Origin: Bacteroidia bacterium
GTDB taxonomy: Bacteria > Bacteroidota > Bacteroidia > J057
Length of the DNA: 64,000 nucleotides
Direction: 5' to 3'
NCBI GenBank assembly: GCA_033391075.1
Contig: JAWPMV010000001.1
Span: forward strand, 186,001 to 250,000
The translations under genes were made by a program, and so were the position numbers. Each line of letters starts with the position of its first letter. The stretch's first letter is position 1. The notes under the pieces were generated by a model, which was not told where the DNA came from, did not search any database, and saw nothing but the letters and a program-made list of their open reading frames with translations. Of the stretch, positions 25,784-35,457 are shown piece after piece.

Positions 25784-25820
25784 GCTCTGAATGGGTAGGT
25801 CATTCAGTATATTTGGGGTC

Positions 25821-25846
25821 CAATGAAGTTAGACTTCGTTGTTTTT
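25821..25846 (+). terminator. Terminator-like hairpin 13 nt before the T9SS gene start
   Basis: CAATGAAGT (25821-25829) pairs with ACTTCGTTG (25833-25841), nine pairs with one G-T, over a TAG loop, followed by TTTTT. It has the form of an intrinsic terminator but sits directly before an ATG. No forward gene lies between 24302 and here, so it may act as an attenuator in the leader or as a start-site structure. Confidence 0.45.
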
Positions 25847-25854
25847 CTATTTCC

Positions 25855-27162
25855 ATGAGAATTCCGTTGCTTCTTTCTGTTGCTCTACTTTTACCTGCAT
25901 ATTTACTCGGTCAATTTACAGACAGATCCTTACCGGATACCCTGGTAGTTTGTCACAAATCCTCTACCCCTCGCATTCTGAATGTATGGGAAGATTTACC
26001 AGATAGTCTCGAATGTGTCTGGACTTCTCAGGATTTGAGTCGAGGTCCTTCCTATAGTCATGCCCGTTTATTCACAGAAAAAATGGAAAGCGGCTATTTT
26101 CGATTTAAAAGGCAAGTACTGGATTCTGCAGAAGTTGTACAGGAAGATTCCCTGGTATTACATATTGCCCCACCTCCTGCTATCGTTCCTACAAGCATCA
26201 GTATTCCAACTTGTGATAATTCCGGAGACGGAGCCATACGCTTGAAAGAAATTGCCGGTGCCGGTTATAGCTATCAGTGGAATTCCGGGCAGACAAATGC
26301 TTCAATCGAAGGCTTAAATTCCGGCACCTATGAGGTCCTGCTTTCAGATAAAAATAACTGCAGCTCTAAGCAAACCTTTGCCCTTATGAGTCCAGAGCCA
26401 ATATTTATTGATTTGGTCCATAAAGAAGACGCATCTTGCAAATTGGAAAATGGAGCGGCAGTCGTAAGAGCTAGTGGAGGAGTAGGAGAATTCAGGTATC
26501 GCTGGGATACCCAAAATGAATATGAGGGAGTAGGATTGGATGGCCTGGGACCGGGTTTATATACCATTCGTGCGGAAGATAGCAGAGGTTGCTGGGACAC
26601 GCTTCATATAAACATAAAAGATCTTCCTTTTAGAAATGCACAGATAAGTAGTACCCCCTCGGATACGATCGCTCTTTGTGTATCTGAAGCCAGCTTTAGT
26701 TTTGAAGCTGCTGATTCTTATGCCGAAAGCTATATATGGGATTTTGGGGATGGAACGGAGCCTGTAAATACGAAAAACCCCAGTCATACATTTGAAGAAG
26801 CCGGAACTTATACGGTTTTATGCACTATGTATGAAGAGGGAAACGATTGTCCGGCCAAGGATAGTTTGCAAATTGAAGTGCAGCACGATGGGATGATCGT
26901 CGTCCCGGAGCTTTTCTCGCCCAATGGAGATGGAGTAAATGATCTTTTTTTCGTAAGAGGATATTTACAAAGCATCGATATGAAAATTTACCAAAAGAAT
27001 GGAAAGCTAATAAAGCATATCGATCAGCCAGATGAAAAATGGAACGGACGGACGGAAGAAGGGCGTAAACTCTCTCAGGGAGAGTATCGCTACGAACTCA
27101 ATGCCCAATTGAGTGTTTGCAAAGACCTTCAGCAAACAGGAGTTATCAAACTGGTCAGGTAG
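25855..27162 (+). CDS. T9SS-secreted surface protein with PKD domain and gliding-motility-type C-terminal domain
   Basis: 435 residues from ATG 25855, which begins a good signal peptide (RIPLLLSVALLLPAYLLGQ). An earlier ATG at 25771 would bury it. The middle contains SprB-like repeats (IPTCDNSGDGAIRLKEIAGA; CKLENGAAVVRASGGVG) and a PKD domain (YIWDFGDGTEPV, HTFEEAGTYTVLC). The last ~85 residues are the type B T9SS sorting domain: ELFSPNGDGVNDLFFVRGY, then IYQKNGKLIKHI and KWNGRTEEGRKLSQGEYRYEL. It should be exported through the type IX system to the surface, possibly in adhesion or gliding. Confidence 0.9.
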   Translation: MRIPLLLSVALLLPAYLLGQFTDRSLPDTLVVCHKSSTPRILNVWEDLPDSLECVWTSQDLSRGPSYSHARLFTEKMESGYFRFKRQVLDSAEVVQEDSLVLHIAPPPAIVPTSISIPTCDNSGDGAIRLKEIAGAGYSYQWNSGQTNASIEGLNSGTYEVLLSDKNNCSSKQTFALMSPEPIFIDLVHKEDASCKLENGAAVVRASGGVGEFRYRWDTQNEYEGVGLDGLGPGLYTIRAEDSRGCWDTLHINIKDLPFRNAQISSTPSDTIALCVSEASFSFEAADSYAESYIWDFGDGTEPVNTKNPSHTFEEAGTYTVLCTMYEEGNDCPAKDSLQIEVQHDGMIVVPELFSPNGDGVNDLFFVRGYLQSIDMKIYQKNGKLIKHIDQPDEKWNGRTEEGRKLSQGEYRYELNAQLSVCKDLQQTGVIKLVR

Positions 27163-27199
27163 TAGCTATTTTATTCTCCATTGGTTAACTTCAGTAGCT

Positions 27200-27484
27200 A
27201 TGGAAGAGAAAATCTTAACCCTTCATCCTGAAGGGAAAAATGGCGTCAACATATCCCGCAAAAAGTATGAGCATGTCAAGGCACTCCTCCTTGAATTGAT
27301 AGAAGATGCGGGCAAAATTACATTCAAAGAATTGACCCGAATCGGGCGTAGAGTTCTGGAAAAAGAATCTTTTGAAGGCTCTCCCATGTGGTATATCACC
27401 ACTGTGAAACTTGACCTGGAGGCCAGAGGTTTGATAGAGCGTATTCCCAAAAGCAGCCCACATGAGCTTAAGCTAAAAGACTAA
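27200..27484 (+). CDS. Small conserved protein, DUF6958-like
   Basis: 94 residues from ATG 27200 (MEEKILTLHPEGKNGVNISR). Upstream in-frame starts overlap the T9SS gene and are not favoured. The pattern LTLHPEGKNGVNI, then KITFKELTRIGRRVLE, SPMWYITTVKLDLEARGLIERI is that of a small helical, winged-helix-like family found widely in Bacteroidota and other bacteria. I know of no characterised function. It is cytoplasmic and apparently transcribed with or just after the T9SS gene. Confidence 0.78.
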   Translation: MEEKILTLHPEGKNGVNISRKKYEHVKALLLELIEDAGKITFKELTRIGRRVLEKESFEGSPMWYITTVKLDLEARGLIERIPKSSPHELKLKD

Positions 27485-27630
27485 GGCTTTTCCCTCGCTT
27501 TTAAGCTACACATTCACCCAAAATATTTCCTGTGTAATCTTCCTCCCTAAAAGCGGAAGACTTTATTTCAATACCCTCATATATTTAGTACATAATATTA
27601 AATATCCACTACAAATAATTGTGGCAGGTA

Positions 27631-30600
27631 ATGGAAATTAATGGAGAAGTAGCTGGCTCTTTTGTTCATAAATTTATTGATTCATTTCTATACTCCTACA
27701 CACTCAGTAAGGGTGAGGCAGAAACGCTATCTCAAGATTTTGAGAAGGATCAATGCTATCCCATAGGGGATTTTCTGGAATTACTCGAAAATCTTACAGC
27801 CAGACACAGCAATCCTGCCAGCATTTTATTTTTTGCGGGCAAAGAGTTTAGCCGCACCTGGTTTATTCATGCTGGTAGCTCTGCTCCTAATTCCTCTCTC
27901 GAATTTTTGCAATTCAACCAGAATTTTGGACTTCTTAGTGATGTCTTTCACAAACTCGAGGAGTCTCGGTTCAACATCAAACTCCTGGAATTTAATGAAA
28001 CAAGCAAGTTCAGCCTGTCGCTGACTTCCCCCTTTCCACAAGAATTTATCAAAGGAATCTTTTTTGAAGGAATGAACCTCTTCGATGATCTCGACTTTGT
28101 TGAGGTTCTTGTTCGTTCAGAGCAATCTGACAAAGTTGCTTCCTGGATGAATCAGTATATAGATATTACTTTTCGACCCATCGGGGATGTAAAGCAAAGT
28201 CTGGATTTGGATGAATCACTGAGGGCTTTTCAAAATGGAGAGAAACTCACTTTGAGTCAGGAGCAACTTGAGGCTCTCGCCTGGAAATACCTGGGGGTAA
28301 AAAAGCAAAAGGGAGTAGAAAGTATCTATCAGAGAGAACTGATCAGTTATAAGCAAAAAAACCTCGATAAGTACAATGAGCAAACTTCTCGCTTGTCCTT
28401 ACTCAATGAAATGGGTCTGGAACTGGGAGGAGCAAAATCGCAGGAAGAAAGCTTTCAGATTTGTGCTCGTTTTCTGAAGAGAATCATGGGAGCTGATTTT
28501 GCCTGCATCAATCTCATCGAAAAAGAATCGGAAAGTATCAAGATTTTTAGTGCTTCTCAAGAGACCTTAAATGTTGAGAATTTTTATAGAATTCCGTTTC
28601 AGGGCTCTGCACAGGAAGAAATCTGTAAGAGCAAAGGGGATATATTACTAAATGAAGTTTCAGATCGCGATTTTTCTGAAAATAGCATGTTGATGGAGAA
28701 GGGAGTGAGGTCGCGGATTGTTTCCCCTTTAATCATTCTGGGTAAAGTGATTGGAACCCTGGATGTAGGAAAGAAGCGCGGGAAATCATTTGACCAAAGC
28801 CATCTTCAAATCATTTCACAGATCGGTTATGTCCTGTCCCGAACACTCGAAAATCAATTACTCCAGCAAAAAACGAAAAATTCGATTTCTCAATCTCAAC
28901 TGGCATTGAGAAAGTTGGAGGTTGCGAACAAGGTGGTCGAAAAAAGTCCGGTAGTTCTTTTTCGATGGGAGATAGAAGGAAACAATTGGAAACTGGACTA
29001 TGTTTCTCCAAATGTGACCCAGTATGGATATGATGCCAAGGATTTTCAGGGCGATGCCTATGATTTTGCAAAGATTGTGCATCCTGAAGACATAGAAAGG
29101 GTCTTCAATTACGCAGAAACAGAATTGGCGAGAGGAGCGAATTATGTAGAACAAGAGTACAGGATCATAGATAAAAAGGGTGGGGTAAAGTGGATCCTTG
29201 ATCGGGCCATGATTGAGCGGACAGAAGAGGGGATACCCACCCATACGCAATCGACGCTGCTGGATATAAGCGAAAGAAAGACCATTGAAAATCAGTTGAG
29301 GGAAAATAAAAATCAACTGGCAATAATTCTGGGTCGTTTCAAACTCTTGCTGGATACCATAGATTATGGAATCCTTTTTATGGATAAGGATTTGAATCTT
29401 CTGGTAGCAAATAGAGCAGCCTGTCGCATGTGGAACTTCTCAGATGAATTGATCAATAGCAATCCATCATTTGATGATATCCTGGAGTTCAATCGCTACT
29501 CAGGCATTTATGAAGTCGAGGATGATAAATGGGAAGAATATAAAAAGGACCGTATAAGCAGCATCACTTCTCCCGATGGTGTTCCAAAATCGGAATTCAA
29601 ACGGCAAGATGGAAGTGTTTTAAGTTATCAGGTGCAGGTACTACCGGATGGAGGGCGAATGCTCAATTATTTTGACATCAGCGAACAGAAAAAAGCAGAG
29701 GAAGAAATAAAGAAACGAGAACAGGATATCCGCTATATTCTGGATAAACTTCCCATTCCAATCGCCATCAATGATACCAAAGGCTTCTGCCTGTATGGAA
29801 ATGAATCTTTGGAGCGGACCATGGTTTGCCTTCCCGGAGAAGGAGTGGGTAAGCATGTAACCGAAATAATCAAAAGGGGAGAAGATCTTCAGCTTTTGAT
29901 GAATGTAGTTAAAAGAGGAAAGGCTCGGAAGAATAGAGAGATTCTTTATACCAAATACAATGGAGAAACTTTTTGGGGGAGTACTTCTTTCTTTCCATTC
30001 CAATATAAAGGAAGAAGAGCTATTCTAACGACAGTTTACGATTTGAGTGAGCGAAAGCATGCAGAAGAAATGCTCAATATCGCCAAGGAAAATGCAGAAG
30101 CTGCGAATCTTGAATTGAGAGTATCTAAAAAATCTTTGGAGCTGGAAAGAAGGCTTTTGCGGAATATAATAGATGCAACGCCCGACTGGATCTTTGTAAA
30201 AGATCTGGATCACAAATACACCCTCGTAAACAAGGCTTTCGCGGAAGCTCATGGAATGAAAAGTGAAGACATGATTGGGAAAAATGATCTGGGAGTTGGA
30301 GTCCCGGAGGAATTGGTGTATGGAAATCCGGAAAAAGGTATTAAAGGCTTCTGGAAAGATGATGATGAAGTCGTTGCAAGCAGGGTTCCCAAATTCATTG
30401 AAGAAGAACATCTAGAAAAAGAAGGGCGAAAAACCTATCTCCATACTGTGAAAGTTCCTTTGATCGATGAGGATGAAGAGGCGTTTGGACTCCTGGGATT
30501 CGTGCATGATATTACCAAGCTCAAAGACAATGAAAGAGAGTTGAAAGAGGCGAAAAACGCTGCTGAAGCTGCCAGTAGAGCCAAAGGAGAATTTCTCGCC

Positions 30601-32127
30601 AATATGAGTCATGAGATCAGGACTCCCATGAATGGAGTTATCGGTATGACGAGTTTATTATTGGATACGCCTTTGGATCATGAGCAGCATGATTATGTAG
30701 ATACCATACGGACAAGTGGAGATTCCTTGCTGACTATCATCAATGATATTCTGGATTTCTCCAAAATAGAATCGGGAAAACTCGAATTGGAAGAGCAGCC
30801 CTTCTACCTGAGAAACTGTGTGGAAGAAGTCTTGGATTTGGTGGCTCATAAAGCAGCCGGGAAAAAGCTGGAACTGGCTTACCTGATCGAAGCAAATACC
30901 CCGGAAACTATCATTGGGGATGTTACCCGACTTCGACAGATTCTCCTGAATCTCCTCAACAATGCCATTAAGTTTACAGATAAGGGCGAAGTCGTACTTT
31001 CAGTCAATGCCAACTGTCTTAATGCCAAAAAAGGAGAATACGAACTTCATTTCGAAGTGAGAGATACCGGGATAGGGATTCCCAAAGATCGCATCTCCCG
31101 ACTCTTCCGCTCATTTAGTCAGGTGGATGCCTCTACTACCCGTAAATACGGAGGTACAGGCCTGGGACTGGCGATCAGTAAGCAGTTGAGCAATCTTATG
31201 GGAGGGGCTATGTGGGTGGAAAGTGAAGGTATTCCTGGAAAAGGATCACAATTTCATTTCACCATCAAAGCCCGACATAATAAAAACCAGAAAGAGCTCA
31301 AAGAAAATGAAGCCTTGCCTAAACTGGCAGCTAAGCGGGTATTGATCGTAGATGACAATGAGACAAATAGACTCATCCTTTTGCAGTATGCCAAAGGATG
31401 GAAAATGGATGTCGAGCTGTGTGAAGGTGGAAATGAGGCCCTGGAAAAAATAGCGAATGAGGATCCTTTTGATATCGCCATTCTGGACATGCAAATGCCA
31501 GAAATGGATGGAATTCAATTGGCCCAGAACCTGCGCAAACTGGAAAAGGGAAAGGATCTGCCTTTGATTATGCTGACCTCTCTGGGTAATCAGGTGGATA
31601 AAAAGTCGAGTGAATTTGAAGCGCTATTGAATAAACCCATCAAACCGGCTGCTCTGGTCAATGTGCTGGTTGGGATTTTTGTGAAACAACCCGTGCTGGT
31701 CAAAAGCCAGGATCGCAAATCTGAATTTGACAAATCTATCGGGGAGAAAAATCCGCTGAAGATTCTTTTGGCAGAAGATAATGTAGTCAACCAGAAAGTA
31801 GCCCAAAGGATGCTCGGACGAATCGGCTATCGCATTGATATTGCCGCCAATGGACAGGAAGCCATTGAATCACTCTCCCGCCAGGCTTATGATGTAATCC
31901 TCATGGATATCCAGATGCCGGAAATGGATGGTATGGAAGCTACCAAACTGATCAGATCTCGGTGGGCAGCAGATAAGCAACCCTATATCATTGCCATGAC
32001 TGCCAATGCCCTTCAGGGAGACAAGGAGAAATATCTGGCTATAGGTATGAATGATTATGTGTCCAAACCGGTACGGGTGCAGGAATTGGTAGTGGCGCTG
32101 GCCAAATGTAAACCCTTGAACGTATAG
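27631..32127 (+). CDS. Multi-sensor hybrid histidine kinase (GAF, PAS x4, HisKA, HATPase, two receiver domains)
   Basis: About 1498 residues from ATG 27631; a TTG at 27619 is an alternative. Order: an unrecognised N-terminal domain (~1-190, [20 protein letters not shown]); a GAF domain (~255-410); four PAS domains (~420-965) ending in DISERK/DLSERKH-type linkers; a HisKA with [15 protein letters not shown] (His994); a HATPase with [15 protein letters not shown] and [15 protein letters not shown]; and two receivers ([10 protein letters not shown] with [19 protein letters not shown] with [10 protein letters not shown]). No transmembrane helices, so it senses cytosolic signals. No output regulator is adjacent in an operon; a LytTR regulator gene converges 3 nt away. 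Confidence 0.93.
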   Translation: MEINGEVAGSFVHKFIDSFLYSYTLSKGEAETLSQDFEKDQCYPIGDFLELLENLTARHSNPASILFFAGKEFSRTWFIHAGSSAPNSSLEFLQFNQNFGLLSDVFHKLEESRFNIKLLEFNETSKFSLSLTSPFPQEFIKGIFFEGMNLFDDLDFVEVLVRSEQSDKVASWMNQYIDITFRPIGDVKQSLDLDESLRAFQNGEKLTLSQEQLEALAWKYLGVKKQKGVESIYQRELISYKQKNLDKYNEQTSRLSLLNEMGLELGGAKSQEESFQICARFLKRIMGADFACINLIEKESESIKIFSASQETLNVENFYRIPFQGSAQEEICKSKGDILLNEVSDRDFSENSMLMEKGVRSRIVSPLIILGKVIGTLDVGKKRGKSFDQSHLQIISQIGYVLSRTLENQLLQQKTKNSISQSQLALRKLEVANKVVEKSPVVLFRWEIEGNNWKLDYVSPNVTQYGYDAKDFQGDAYDFAKIVHPEDIERVFNYAETELARGANYVEQEYRIIDKKGGVKWILDRAMIERTEEGIPTHTQSTLLDISERKTIENQLRENKNQLAIILGRFKLLLDTIDYGILFMDKDLNLLVANRAACRMWNFSDELINSNPSFDDILEFNRYSGIYEVEDDKWEEYKKDRISSITSPDGVPKSEFKRQDGSVLSYQVQVLPDGGRMLNYFDISEQKKAEEEIKKREQDIRYILDKLPIPIAINDTKGFCLYGNESLERTMVCLPGEGVGKHVTEIIKRGEDLQLLMNVVKRGKARKNREILYTKYNGETFWGSTSFFPFQYKGRRAILTTVYDLSERKHAEEMLNIAKENAEAANLELRVSKKSLELERRLLRNIIDATPDWIFVKDLDHKYTLVNKAFAEAHGMKSEDMIGKNDLGVGVPEELVYGNPEKGIKGFWKDDDEVVASRVPKFIEEEHLEKEGRKTYLHTVKVPLIDEDEEAFGLLGFVHDITKLKDNERELKEAKNAAEAASRAKGEFLANMSHEIRTPMNGVIGMTSLLLDTPLDHEQHDYVDTIRTSGDSLLTIINDILDFSKIESGKLELEEQPFYLRNCVEEVLDLVAHKAAGKKLELAYLIEANTPETIIGDVTRLRQILLNLLNNAIKFTDKGEVVLSVNANCLNAKKGEYELHFEVRDTGIGIPKDRISRLFRSFSQVDASTTRKYGGTGLGLAISKQLSNLMGGAMWVESEGIPGKGSQFHFTIKARHNKNQKELKENEALPKLAAKRVLIVDDNETNRLILLQYAKGWKMDVELCEGGNEALEKIANEDPFDIAILDMQMPEMDGIQLAQNLRKLEKGKDLPLIMLTSLGNQVDKKSSEFEALLNKPIKPAALVNVLVGIFVKQPVLVKSQDRKSEFDKSIGEKNPLKILLAEDNVVNQKVAQRMLGRIGYRIDIAANGQEAIESLSRQAYDVILMDIQMPEMDGMEATKLIRSRWAADKQPYIIAMTANALQGDKEKYLAIGMNDYVSKPVRVQELVVALAKCKPLNV

Positions 32128-32130
32128 AGC

Positions 32131-32865
32131 TTATATATCGCGAGACATAAAGCGCTTGAAATGTTGTTTGTGATTCTTCCCAATAGGGAGCTCAACTCCG
32201 TTTTTTAGCATTAAACGATTTCCTTCCAGAAAATCTACCCAAAGTCGATTTATTAGATATGATTTATGGATGCGGATGAAAAATCGGGTATTCAATTGAT
32301 CCTCAAAACTACTCAGGGTGCGAGAAGTTAAATGAAATTTTTCTTTCATCCATACCTTCACATAATTTCCATAACTCTCCAGATAATAAATGTCTGAAGT
32401 CTCCAACTGAATGAAACGTTTATCCGCCTTGATGAAAATTTGATGATTTTCTTCCGCTTTTTGAGAGATGTTTTTGGGTTCAGGAGATTGCTGCGATTGC
32501 TCCTGCATTCGTTTTAGGCTAAGTGCTTTATTTGTTGCCTTGAGAAAGCGATCAAATCGGAAAGGTTTCAACAAATAATCACAGACATCCAGTTCAAAAC
32601 TTTCTACAGCATATTCTGCATAAGCGGAACTAATGATAATAATGGGAGGCTCGCGAAGCGTTTTTAGAAAATCCAGTCCACTAAGCTTGGGCATCTGTAT
32701 GTCCAGAAAAATGAGATCTACAGAGTTTTGATGGAGGAAAGAAAGGGCATCCGTAGCCAGGTGAAATTGACCGGCCAATTCCAGAAAGGGCACATCCTCC
32801 ATGTATTTCAGGATGATATCATGTGCCAAAGGCTCATCGTCAATGATCAGGGTACGGAGCTTCAT
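32131..32865 (-). CDS. LytTR-family response regulator
   Basis: 244 residues from ATG 32865 (MKLRTLIIDDEPLA). The receiver domain has its phospho-acceptor in LIFLDIQMPKLSG and a conserved lysine in DYLLKPF. The C-terminal LytTR DNA-binding domain is visible from DIYYLESYGNYVKVW through HKSYLINRLWVDFLEG to LPIGKNHKQHF. The start overlaps the kinase gene's stop as ATGA (32865-32862), so the pair is translationally coupled; the alternative ATG at 32877 is less likely. Regulation probably concerns the adjacent divergent ABC genes, though this is inferred. Confidence 0.93.
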   Translation of the reverse strand: MKLRTLIIDDEPLAHDIILKYMEDVPFLELAGQFHLATDALSFLHQNSVDLIFLDIQMPKLSGLDFLKTLREPPIIIISSAYAEYAVESFELDVCDYLLKPFRFDRFLKATNKALSLKRMQEQSQQSPEPKNISQKAEENHQIFIKADKRFIQLETSDIYYLESYGNYVKVWMKEKFHLTSRTLSSFEDQLNTRFFIRIHKSYLINRLWVDFLEGNRLMLKNGVELPIGKNHKQHFKRFMSRDI

Positions 32866-34421
32866 GAATTCTTCCAACTCAGATGAACCCTAAAGATATG
32901 ATCTTTTACCTCCTGCCTCAATTCATAATTATCCCCGAAAAGCAAGTCCAGCCTTCTTCTTAAATTGTATAAGCCCACTCCTCCCTTTTCGCTTTGACCG
33001 GACTCAAAGGAGTTTTCACAAAGGAAATCGACTTGCTTTCCCTCTATTCTCAGGTTCATATGTAAAAAGGCATCATGCTCTGCAGGTTCTATTCCATGTT
33101 TAAATGCATTTTCAACCAGTACAACCAGAAGTAGGGGAGGAATCTCCAGATGCTCATCATCCAATTCCGTGCTGAATCGGAAGTCCAGTTTTTTATGCAA
33201 GCGAATTTGCTGCAGGTTACAATAGTCTTCCAGATAACTTATCTCCTCCGCTACATATACTCGTTCTTCCTTACCTCTATAAATCACATACCTCATCAAA
33301 TCTGACAATTGGAGAATGACCTCAGGAGTTTGAGAAGATTGTTTTTGGCTCAGGGCATATAAATTATTGAGGGTATTGAAAAAGAAATGCGGATTGATTT
33401 GTTGTTTGAGTAAATCCAGTTCAGTCTGTATTTGTTGCTTTTCCAGGCCCAAAATCTGATTGTTTTGCTGAAACCACTGAAAAACCAAAATCACTGGAAG
33501 GCTGATAATAAGGCTTATGAAAGCGACTCCTCCATTCAGAAAATCGAAGGGCAGCATATTTTCGCTGGGAGCCAGCAGTTGGAATTTCTGATGGATAGGC
33601 AGCCACATAATCAGCTGGGCGAAAATGGGATAAAGAAGAACGACAGTAGCCAGTCCCCCCATAATGTAATGCAGGATGCCTTTTTGCTTAAGGAGTTTCC
33701 CGACCAGGAACCGATGATTGATCAGGTAGAATAAATAGGCTACCGAGTAAAGGAGGAAAAACTGAATCAATACGCTCAGGAAGGTCCCAATGTGGGAAAA
33801 TATCTTGGGGAGATTGAATCCCATTCTTACGATTCCTGCCTCTTCAAAGGATTCGATATCACTGACTACTAGAGAGGCAGCAAAAAGCGTAGCCATAATC
33901 AGAATGAGAAAAAAAGCCTTTTCCAGATTGAATTGCCGAATTGCAGGAAGCCATTTGGACCTGCTTTGCAGGAATTTCAATATTTCCTGAATCAGAGCCA
34001 GAAAGAAAAACAGGATTCCTATTGTGAAAAACTCATCTTCCTGATAACTGATAAGCTCTGAAAAAGGCCTGACTTGCTGAGCAGTTATACCCACACAAAG
34101 AGGCCAGGCAACAAAAGCCAGGGACCAAAGCAAATAATAGTACAAAGGCCTGGTAGGAAGTGCATGCCTTTCCTTTAATAATGCAAAAGTCAGACTAGGG
34201 GAGAAGGCGATACCAAAAAAAAGCACATAAGTCAGATACTGCCCCCAGCTATGCGGAGGAAAATAATTGGTTTCGAGTATCGCGACCCCCAAAATCACCG
34301 CCAGGTACATCCAGCTCTCTTTTCCTAAAAGATAGGCTTCAATACGTTTGTAAAATTCTTTCACCCCGGAATTTAGAAGGAGAAGGAGACAAGGATCAAA
34401 TTTAAATGAGTAAAGGCCCAA
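32862..34421 (-). CDS. LytS-type membrane sensor histidine kinase
   Basis: 519 residues from ATG 34421; a GTG at 34364 would remove 19 residues and is also plausible. The N-terminal ~310 residues contain about eight membrane helices. A coiled linker (LGLEKQQIQTELDLLKQQI) leads to the His_kinase domain with NPHFFFNTLNNLYALS (phospho-His) and the ATP site LVVLVENAFKHGIEP and GGVGLYNLRRRL. It phosphorylates the LytTR regulator encoded downstream with a 4-nt overlap. It is divergent from the ABC ATPase gene at 34555, with 133 nt between, so control of that exporter is a natural hypothesis. Confidence 0.92.
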   Translation of the reverse strand: MGLYSFKFDPCLLLLLNSGVKEFYKRIEAYLLGKESWMYLAVILGVAILETNYFPPHSWGQYLTYVLFFGIAFSPSLTFALLKERHALPTRPLYYYLLWSLAFVAWPLCVGITAQQVRPFSELISYQEDEFFTIGILFFFLALIQEILKFLQSRSKWLPAIRQFNLEKAFFLILIMATLFAASLVVSDIESFEEAGIVRMGFNLPKIFSHIGTFLSVLIQFFLLYSVAYLFYLINHRFLVGKLLKQKGILHYIMGGLATVVLLYPIFAQLIMWLPIHQKFQLLAPSENMLPFDFLNGGVAFISLIISLPVILVFQWFQQNNQILGLEKQQIQTELDLLKQQINPHFFFNTLNNLYALSQKQSSQTPEVILQLSDLMRYVIYRGKEERVYVAEEISYLEDYCNLQQIRLHKKLDFRFSTELDDEHLEIPPLLLVVLVENAFKHGIEPAEHDAFLHMNLRIEGKQVDFLCENSFESGQSEKGGVGLYNLRRRLDLLFGDNYELRQEVKDHIFRVHLSWKNS

Positions 34422-34554
34422 AAATGATGACGAAGGGAAAAGAGGGGTTCTTGTAGGAGAGAAATGTCTTTCATCCTGACTATTTCTCCCTTAATCATAT
34501 TTTTTTGCGCTCCTTTCTTCCGGGCTTGATCTTGAGCTATCATCCAAAAAATTT

Positions 34555-35457
34555 ATGACCAACGAACTGATCATTCATAATCTCTCCAAAACCTATAAAA
34601 ATGGAGTCAAAGCTCTGGATGGGGTATCTCTCCGGCTGAGCAATGGAATGTTCGGACTTCTCGGACCCAATGGTGCCGGGAAATCCAGCTTGATGCGAAG
34701 CATAGCAGCTTTGCAAAGTCCGGACGAAGGAAGCATCCATTTCAATCAGGCAGATATACTGTCAGAACCTGATTTTATCCGGAAAGAGCTGGGCTATCTC
34801 CCACAGGAATTTGGGGTATATCCCCGTATTTCAGCCCTTGAACTCCTGGACCATTTCGCTATACTCAAAGGCATAGTAGATAAAAAGGCTCGCAGATCAC
34901 AGGTCGATGCCTTGCTGGAACAAACCAATCTTTATAAGGATAGGAAAAAAGCAGTGAGTAGCTTTTCAGGAGGGATGAGGCAAAGGTTTGGGATTGCGCA
35001 AGCTTTGTTAGGGAGTCCGAAACTGATCATAGTTGACGAGCCTACTGCGGGACTGGATCCCGAGGAAAGGTATCGTTTCCATAATTTACTAAGTGAAATC
35101 GGAGAGCAGGTGATAGTCATCCTATCCACTCATATTGTGGAGGATGTCCGAGACCTCTGTAGTCGAATGGCCATCATGGCAGAAGGTAAATTGATTCAAG
35201 TGGGAAGTCCGGATGATTTGATTGCTGCCTTGAATGGAAAAATATGGAGAAAGACTATAGAAAAAAGCGCCTTGCCGGAGTATAAAGAATCCTTTAGTCT
35301 CCTTTCTTCCCGATTTTTCAGAGGAAAAATCCGCATCCATATTTATGAGGAAGAAAATCCGGAAAATGGCTTCGAATTGCTTCCTCCTGACTTATCGGAT
35401 GTTTATTTCCATGAATTACAAGTGCTAAAAGGAAAGGAGGGCCATCATGCTGCCTAG
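34555..35457 (+). CDS. ABC transporter ATP-binding protein (paralogue of the 590-1486 gene)
   Basis: 300 residues. Walker A GPNGAGKSS, Q-loop LPQEFGVYP, signature FSGGMRQRFGIAQAL, Walker B LIIVDEPTAGLDPEE and STHIVEDV are all present. It is collinear with the ATPase at 590-1486 along its full length. It overlaps the downstream permease-peptidase gene by 11 nt, so both are made together. It probably powers export or membrane-embedded proteolysis by that fusion protein. Confidence 0.94.
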   Translation: MTNELIIHNLSKTYKNGVKALDGVSLRLSNGMFGLLGPNGAGKSSLMRSIAALQSPDEGSIHFNQADILSEPDFIRKELGYLPQEFGVYPRISALELLDHFAILKGIVDKKARRSQVDALLEQTNLYKDRKKAVSSFSGGMRQRFGIAQALLGSPKLIIVDEPTAGLDPEERYRFHNLLSEIGEQVIVILSTHIVEDVRDLCSRMAIMAEGKLIQVGSPDDLIAALNGKIWRKTIEKSALPEYKESFSLLSSRFFRGKIRIHIYEEENPENGFELLPPDLSDVYFHELQVLKGKEGHHAA

